Positions 59,910-64,000 of a stretch of 64,000 nucleotides of DNA are shown here, piece by piece (within the stretch, counting starts at the first letter, position 1; each line of letters opens with the position of its first letter). Both the position numbers and the translations under genes were made by a program. Location of the stretch: assembly GCA_030649935.1 (NCBI GenBank), contig JAUSFN010000036.1, positions 155,789 to 219,788 on the forward strand, written 5' to 3'. The notes under the pieces are model-generated. The model saw only the letters and a list, made by a program, of their open reading frames with translations. It made no database searches and was not told the origin of the DNA. The stretch comes from Candidatus Planktophila sp. GTDB lineage: Bacteria > Actinomycetota > Actinomycetes > Nanopelagicales > Nanopelagicaceae.

Positions 59910-60641
59910 TTACTCCCCCCACCATGCCAAAACCCGGGCCAAGGCCTGCTCCTCAGTGATTTCTAGCCTAGTTTGGTGGGCAAGGTCATCATGCCAGTTG
60001 CCGATTACTCGACGATCCAATATTCCAGAGGTCAGATTAAAACCTAAAAGCGCGACAACCAACTTCCTGGTAGCGGCAGAGACTGGACCTAAATGAGCGA
60101 GTCCTTCCAAATCAAAAAGATCCCTCGAGGTAGCCCTGTCAAACCAAGCAGTTAATTTCATTGCTGAAAACCCATCAAGGGTTGGGACCCTGAGTTTTAT
60201 TCTGGGTACATCTGAATATCGAAGTTGAATCTCGCTAAGCGCTCTTGGAATTTCACTCCACCGTCGCCCTTGTGCCGAAATTGCTTGCACTTCAATCTGA
60301 ACACCTTGTTGGCAAACCAGCAACGCCTTACCTGGTTCAGTTATCTGTGATGGCTTTGTCGCCCAATACGCCTGGGGGAATTCTTGAATTATTAATTCCG
60401 GTATCGTGTCAAGTTCTCGAAGAAGACCATCCCTGTTGGAAGTAAAAAGATCAATATCTTCTGAAAGCCGCCCATGCTCCAAAAATGTTCGGGCGAGTCC
60501 TGTTCCTCCATAGAAAACTAGATCTGTTTTGAAATTACGCAAGGCAGAGAGAACATGACTAATCGCATGATCCTTTTGGACCTGCGAAAGAGAAGTGCCG
60601 AATAGTTGTTGGATAGTTGACGCTTCATGCGGATCTAACAT
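59910..60641 (-). CDS. AbiEii-type nucleotidyltransferase toxin
   Basis: A 243-residue protein of the AbiEii/AbiGii family. FYGGTGLARTFLEHGRLSEDIDLF (residues 43-66) carries the GG[T/S] and the DxD (Asp62, Asp64) of the nucleotidyltransferase fold. In studied AbiE systems this enzyme adds nucleotides to tRNA or other targets and provides phage-triggered growth arrest. Its start overlaps the abiEi end by 17 bases. It lies between rplL and rpoB, an unusual place. Confidence 0.88.
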   Translation of the reverse strand: MLDPHEASTIQQLFGTSLSQVQKDHAISHVLSALRNFKTDLVFYGGTGLARTFLEHGRLSEDIDLFTSNRDGLLRELDTIPELIIQEFPQAYWATKPSQITEPGKALLVCQQGVQIEVQAISAQGRRWSEIPRALSEIQLRYSDVPRIKLRVPTLDGFSAMKLTAWFDRATSRDLFDLEGLAHLGPVSAATRKLVVALLGFNLTSGILDRRVIGNWHDDLAHQTRLEITEEQALARVLAWWGE

Positions 60642-61251
60642 CGGCCATCCATTTTTCCACTTTTTTCAGACTTGAACCCATGTGATTCTCTTTTGCAAAG
60701 TGGCGTAACTTTTCCTCATCTATTCGCCTTAATAGTGTAACTGCAGCCTCTTGAACAACGCCCGAGAACCCTGAGACTAGATCATCCCTTTTCGCTAAAT
60801 CTAAAGTTGTTTGTTCGAGATTAGTCACCCAACCCGATCCGAGCTCTGTATCAATCCGAATCCGTTTCAACTGTGCAACATTCCTTTTCACGAAAAAGAT
60901 TCGGCCAAATTTCGTTTCTAGAGTCGGCCTTTGCTTTGGAACTGCAAGGACTGCGAGTGCAATTGCGCGCGGTATTCCTCCATGGATTCTTGCCGCGGAA
61001 ATATGCATTAAGGCGACTGCATCTTTGCCATAATCTGCTTGGCCAATCCCAAGAGCAATCGCTTCTATGTCAGGTCGCCACTCTCTGCCTCTATTGGCCT
61101 CGGGAATAACGGCGTAATAACCGTGAGCAATTTTAAGCAGCACCCCGGTTTTTTCTAAGCGCAAAAATTCAGCGCGTGGCTGGACATAAAGCTCTGAAGC
61201 ATCTCTTGGGCGTAGAACTCCACGTTGTAACGATGCAATTGGCGCTACCAT
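60625..61251 (-). CDS. AbiEi-type antitoxin/transcriptional regulator
   Basis: A 208-residue protein. The N-terminal part (RPRDASELYVQPRAEFLRLEKTGVLLKIAHGYYAVIP) looks like the winged-helix domain of AbiEi antitoxins, and the rest like its second domain (VALMHISAARIHGG, FFVKRN, VTNLEQTTLDLAKR). These antitoxins bind inverted repeats at their own promoter. The ATG at 61251 is 6 nt after a -10 hexamer with no ribosome-binding site, so the mRNA is probably leaderless. The 17-base overlap with the toxin couples their synthesis. Confidence 0.87.
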   Translation of the reverse strand: MVAPIASLQRGVLRPRDASELYVQPRAEFLRLEKTGVLLKIAHGYYAVIPEANRGREWRPDIEAIALGIGQADYGKDAVALMHISAARIHGGIPRAIALAVLAVPKQRPTLETKFGRIFFVKRNVAQLKRIRIDTELGSGWVTNLEQTTLDLAKRDDLVSGFSGVVQEAAVTLLRRIDEEKLRHFAKENHMGSSLKKVEKWMADVRSA

Positions 61252-61257
61252 TGCTAA

Positions 61258-61287
61258 ATAGTATTATAAGAGTTGGGTAATTGCCAA
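61258..61287 (-). promoter_or_regulatory. Predicted leaderless promoter of the AbiE pair
   Basis: On the minus strand TTGGCA (61282-61287) and TACTAT (61258-61263) are separated by 18 nt. The start codon follows the -10 by 6 nt. Confidence 0.55.
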
Positions 61288-61289
61288 CT
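61271..61289. promoter_or_regulatory. Inverted repeat operator in the AbiE promoter
   Basis: AGTTGG (61271-61276) and CCAACT (61284-61289) form a perfect 6-bp inverted repeat with a 7-nt centre. It covers the -35 and the spacer, which is where an AbiEi repressor would act. Confidence 0.5.
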
Positions 61290-61348
61290 TCTATATTATT
61301 TTTACTCAAAATTGGTGAATTGTGTGCATTTCGACATATCAAACATAG

Positions 61349-61418
61349 AAAAACCCCTCTGATGGGAGGGACGAGGGGACTTTAACGGAACAAGTCCCCG
61401 GTCCAACCAGCAGAGGGG
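61349..61418 (-). terminator. Nested terminator after rplL
   Basis: CCCCTCTG (61354-61361) pairs with CAGAGGGG (61411-61418), and an inner stem pairs AGGGGACTT (61374-61382) with AAGTCCCC (61392-61399). On the minus strand five U follow. It ends the rplJ-rplL transcript ahead of the AbiE pair. Confidence 0.75.
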
Positions 61419-61431
61419 CTATCGGGTGAAA

Positions 61432-61812
61432 TTACTTGATTGTGACAGTTGCGCCAGCTGCCTCAAGGGCCGCCTTTGCCTTATCTGCTGTCTCCTTATT
61501 TACCTTATCTAGGAGAACAGTTGGGCAGGCATCAACTAGATCTTTGGCCTCTTTCAAGCCAAGGCTTGAGTTGAGTCCGCGAACTTCCTTGATAACTGCA
61601 ATCTTTGCTGAGCCAGCTGATTCAAGAACAACTGAGAACTCATCTTGTGCTGCTTCTGCACCAGCGGCTGCGCCACCGGCTGCTGCAGCTGCTACTGGTG
61701 CAGCAGCTGTAACGTCGAACTCAGTTTCAAATGACTTAACGAACTCTGAGAGCTCGACCAATGTCATTTCCTTGAACTGTGCCAATAGGTCTTCTGTATT
61801 GAGCTTTGCCAT
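61432..61812 (-). CDS. rplL: 50S ribosomal protein L7/L12
   Basis: A 126-residue stalk protein. The N-terminal dimer domain ([26 protein letters not shown]), an Ala/Gly hinge ([15 protein letters not shown]) and the C-terminal factor-binding domain ([24 protein letters not shown]) are intact. It recruits EF-Tu and EF-G to the ribosome. It follows rplJ by 5 nt. A strong terminator follows. Confidence 0.97.
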   Translation of the reverse strand: MAKLNTEDLLAQFKEMTLVELSEFVKSFETEFDVTAAAPVAAAAAGGAAAGAEAAQDEFSVVLESAGSAKIAVIKEVRGLNSSLGLKEAKDLVDACPTVLLDKVNKETADKAKAALEAAGATVTIK

Positions 61813-61817
61813 ATTCG

Positions 61818-62471
61818 TTATTCCTTCTCTTCTGATTCTGGGGTTACTTCTTCGGTTGCTTCTGTTTCTTCGGTTACTACTGCTTCAACCACATCATCTG
61901 CAGTCACAACTTGCGCTGGAACCTCTGCCACAGCTTCGTTAGCTATTGCTTCGGGTACCTCGGACACCGCATTATTTGTTGAACCTTCGGACATTTCAAG
62001 CTTGATGCGAAGTGCATCGAATACACGAGCTGCCTTAGCAAGCGATCCCTTCATTGCACCAGCAAGCTTTGCAAGTAGAACCTCACGAGATTCAAGATTT
62101 GCAAGCTGCATGATCTCTTCTTTAGTAACTGCTTTGCCTTCGTAGATTCCACCTTTGATTACAAGAAATGGATTCTCTTTAGCGAAATCGCGCAGGCTCT
62201 TAGCCGCGTCGATTGCATCGCCATTAACGAATGCAACTGCAGAAGGACCAACGAGAAGATCTGGTGAGAGATCTACGCCGGCATTCTTTGCTGCAATCTT
62301 TGTAAGAGTGTTCTTCACTACTGAATACTTGGTTTTATCACCGAGTGCACGACGTAGTTGTTTCATCGAGGTCACAGAAAGTCCGCGATACTCGGTGAGA
62401 ATTGTTGCTGTAGCGCTGCGGAAATCTTCCGTCAACTCTGCAACTGCTGCTTCTTTATCTGGGCGAGCCAT
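61818..62471 (-). CDS. rplJ: 50S ribosomal protein L10
   Basis: A 217-residue L10, the base of the L12 stalk. [17 protein letters not shown] opens it (ATG at 62471, AAAGG 8 nt upstream; the GTG at 62480 is less likely). The conserved core with L12-binding helix ends at about residue 165. The last roughly 50 residues are strongly acidic ([21 protein letters not shown] and a Glu-rich end), longer than in E. coli, where L10 has 165 residues. An L10-leader structure and attenuator precede it, which suggests autogenous control. Confidence 0.96.
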   Translation of the reverse strand: MARPDKEAAVAELTEDFRSATATILTEYRGLSVTSMKQLRRALGDKTKYSVVKNTLTKIAAKNAGVDLSPDLLVGPSAVAFVNGDAIDAAKSLRDFAKENPFLVIKGGIYEGKAVTKEEIMQLANLESREVLLAKLAGAMKGSLAKAARVFDALRIKLEMSEGSTNNAVSEVPEAIANEAVAEVPAQVVTADDVVEAVVTEETEATEEVTPESEEKE

Positions 62472-62511
62472 TCGGTTCACCTTTCCTGGTACTTAGCGAC
62501 ATCAGGGCAAT

Positions 62512-62544
62512 AAAAAAATCCGTAACGCGTAAGCGCGCACGGAT
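62512..62544 (-). terminator. Attenuator in the rplJ leader
   Basis: ATCCGT (62518-62523) pairs with ACGGAT (62539-62544), and inside them CGCG (62526-62529) pairs with CGCG (62534-62537). On the minus strand a run of seven U (62512-62518) follows, so this is an intrinsic terminator placed between promoter and rplJ. Confidence 0.75.
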
Positions 62545-62628
62545 TAATGTGAACACCTACGCGGGTTGAGATTTCCTCATTTAATGAACCAACCTTGCGG
62601 TTAATCCAGACCTGCGGTCTTTGGTTAT
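62545..62628 (-). ncRNA. L10 ribosomal-protein leader (L10-leader-like RNA)
   Basis: On the minus strand, GACCGCAGGTC (62609-62619) and AACCGCAAGGTT (62591-62602) form two short hairpins, followed by CCCGCGTAGGTG. These are elements I know from the L10 leader family (Rfam), which binds the L10-L12 complex. Together with the attenuator at 62512-62544 this would cut rplJL expression when L10 is in excess. Confidence 0.65.
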
Positions 62629-62634
62629 GGGGTA

Positions 62635-62664
62635 AGGCTAAGGGTCGGCAGTCTTCTGGGTCAA
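62635..62664 (-). promoter_or_regulatory. Predicted promoter of rplJ-rplL
   Basis: On the minus strand TTGACC (62659-62664) and TAGCCT (62635-62640) are separated by 18 nt. Transcription would begin near 62628, just before the L10 leader. It lies right after the end of the antiporter gene. Confidence 0.55.
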
Positions 62665-62674
62665 ATTGGCTAAT

Positions 62675-63814
62675 TTATGCGGGAACCCTGCGTGCCAACA
62701 GGGTTGATCCCATAATGGATAACACGACCGCCAATAAGACGCCGGTGTATTGAGATTGGGTGAGAGCCTCTTGGGAATACGCCAATGAGCCTAATACAAA
62801 TGAGAATTCTCCAATCTGACTGATGCCGATGGCAAATTGCAATCTCTTGACCTTCATCTTTCCCAACTTTGAAAGCAATGCTGTTGGTAGAGATTTAAGA
62901 ACCACCATCATTACAAGAAGCAGCAACGCAAATGGCCAAGCTTTACTAATTTGTCCTGGTTCAATTAAAGAACCAATAACTACAAAAAATAAAACTGCAA
63001 ATAAATCGCGGAAAGGCAAGATTGCCTTTCTTACCTCATCTGTATCTCTGCTTTGGTTAATTGCAAGTCCTGCAACGAATCCTGCAAGTGCCATTGGGAT
63101 TCCAAACACAACAGTTCCCATTGCTGCAAGAACAAGACCTATTGATACAGAGTAAATAAGAAATAGATCTTTTTCCCAGCGCACCAATTGCAAAAGCTTT
63201 GGGAGTATCTTTGAAGCTGCGAGTGCAATAAAGGCATAACCAAATAATCCCCCAATCGCGACAGGGATTGATCTATCGCTTGCACCAAATAGAGCCAGGA
63301 TTACGGCTGCAGAAGTAACACCAACAACATCTTGGACAACGGACCAGCCTAATAATGCATCTTCAGTTTGCGTATCAGTTGTACGTCGAGGACTCCTGGT
63401 TATATTTACGATGACAACACTTGATGACATTGCAACAGAGAGAGCTAAGAGAAGAGCGCCGAGTGCAGGAATTCCCAGCCAGAGGAATACTGGTGTACCA
63501 ATTAATAAACCAATCGCAACCTGTGCAGGAACCCCCCACAGTAGAGCTTTCTGTTCTCTACTAATTCGGCGAAGATCAATTTCGATTCCAACTTCAAATA
63601 AAAGTAAGACGACACCGATATCTGCAAGTAGTGCGAGTTGATTGTTATCTGCAACAAATCCTGGTGTGAAAGGTGAAACAACTAATCCTGTAAGTAGGTA
63701 CCCCATTACCGATGGCAAGCCAATTTTTCGCGCGAGGAAACCCATTGTCGCTGCGACAGTTAAGACAACACCAACATCAAGGACTAGTGGTGCGGTTTCA
63801 ACAATTGATGCCAT
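62675..63814 (-). CDS. Kef/CPA2-type cation:proton antiporter, membrane domain only
   Basis: A 379-residue protein with about 12-13 transmembrane helices. GLPSVMGYLLTGLVVSPF, LLLFEVGIEIDLRRI and ALAGFVAGLAINQS are conserved in the CPA2 family. KefB/KefC have an extra cytoplasmic NAD-binding (RCK) domain of about 200 residues which is absent here, so regulation must differ. It exchanges K+ or Na+ for H+. In most relatives rplK and rplA precede rplJ; here this gene does. Confidence 0.9.
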   Translation of the reverse strand: MASIVETAPLVLDVGVVLTVAATMGFLARKIGLPSVMGYLLTGLVVSPFTPGFVADNNQLALLADIGVVLLLFEVGIEIDLRRISREQKALLWGVPAQVAIGLLIGTPVFLWLGIPALGALLLALSVAMSSSVVIVNITRSPRRTTDTQTEDALLGWSVVQDVVGVTSAAVILALFGASDRSIPVAIGGLFGYAFIALAASKILPKLLQLVRWEKDLFLIYSVSIGLVLAAMGTVVFGIPMALAGFVAGLAINQSRDTDEVRKAILPFRDLFAVLFFVVIGSLIEPGQISKAWPFALLLLVMMVVLKSLPTALLSKLGKMKVKRLQFAIGISQIGEFSFVLGSLAYSQEALTQSQYTGVLLAVVLSIMGSTLLARRVPA

Positions 63815-63871
63815 AACTTAAGTCTAGGTAATTGCATACATTCCAGGGGATAAAAAGAGACCCCGGCGCAA

Positions 63872-64000
63872 TGAACTGAACCCCGAAAGTTGGAGTTCTA
63901 TTTAAGAGTCGGGGACATGTTAGCAAGGGACTGAACTCGGTAGTCAACCGGGCTCAGTCCCTTTAACTTTAATCGGATTCGATCATTGTTAAACCAATGG
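63872..64000 (-). mobile_element. IS3-family insertion sequence, one end
   Basis: The boundary is taken at TGAACTGAACCCCGAAAGTTGG (plus strand from 63872), whose TGA-start and composition fit the terminal inverted repeats of IS3-family elements, and the transposase reads up to it from the window edge. The other end and the target duplication are outside the window. Confidence 0.65.
63898..64000 (-). CDS. IS3-family transposase (OrfB), C-terminal fragment
   Basis: The last 33 residues, HWFNNDRIRLKLKGLSPVDYR and a short tail, match the end of OrfB integrase-type transposases of the IS3 family, where N-x-x-R-x-x-x-x-L-x-G-L-S-P-V-x-Y-R follows the DDE core. The gene continues beyond the right edge, so its integrity cannot be judged. 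Confidence 0.85.
   Translation of the reverse strand, partial: HWFNNDRIRLKLKGLSPVDYRVQSLANMSPTLK

Overview
The window is a chromosomal segment of an actinobacterium with moderate GC content (my rough eye estimate is 45-47%) and compact, mostly minus-strand gene organisation. The placement rests on the RNA polymerase genes: RpoB is 1151 aa and its rifampicin region is nearly identical to the mycobacterial one, and RpoC is 1270 aa. It is also supported by an actinobacterial-type L10 leader, a LivG with the LSYPDTKR signature, a class F sortase domain and frequent leaderless genes. A freshwater Nanopelagicales/acI-like organism fits the GC, the compactness and the Liv and Tct uptake systems, but that assignment is inference.

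Layout from the left. (1) 1-12438, all minus strand: one tightly packed run transcribed from a promoter before rplM, in the order rplM-rpsI-glmM-glmS-PAP2-acpS-alr-livG-livF-livH-livM-livK-secreted hydrolase. It links ribosome, cell-wall precursor and amino-acid uptake genes. (2) 12600-13810, plus strand: a Fic protein whose promoter carries five copies of a decamer. (3) 13864-19677, minus: the alpha operon infA-rpmJ-rpsM-rpsK-rpsD-rpoA-rplQ-truA plus an ABC-F ATPase. (4) 19792-26025, minus: a block between map and infA with an MFS permease, a tripartite tricarboxylate transporter (tctCBA) and a fusion of a DUF3494 ice-binding-like domain, a Pro-Thr linker and a class F sortase. A decayed copy of the map 3' end lies downstream of the fusion gene. 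(5) 26138-42653, minus: map-adk-secY, the spc and S10 operons, then tuf-fusA-rpsG-rpsL. (6) 42654-52420, both strands: an accessory region with small secreted or membrane proteins, a VOC protein, a GNAT, VapBC, purine nucleoside phosphorylase, an M48 protease, an FMN-binding protein, an AbrB/PIN pair and a Nudix hydrolase. (7) 52427-62471, minus: rplJ-rplL, an AbiE-type toxin-antitoxin pair, then rpoB-rpoC. (8) 62675-64000: a Kef-type antiporter and the end of an IS3-family element.

The normally continuous transcription/translation super-operon is therefore interrupted at three joints: rplL|rpoB by AbiE, rpoC|rpsL by about 9.8 kb of accessory genes, and map|infA by about 6.4 kb of transport and surface genes. 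Several accessory genes (fic, abrB-like, abiEi, the FMN protein) share one layout: a -10 hexamer exactly 6 nt before the start codon and no Shine-Dalgarno sequence, which predicts leaderless mRNAs. In the three toxin-antitoxin-like cases an inverted repeat overlaps the promoter, which suggests autorepression. I saw no tRNA, rRNA or CRISPR array.
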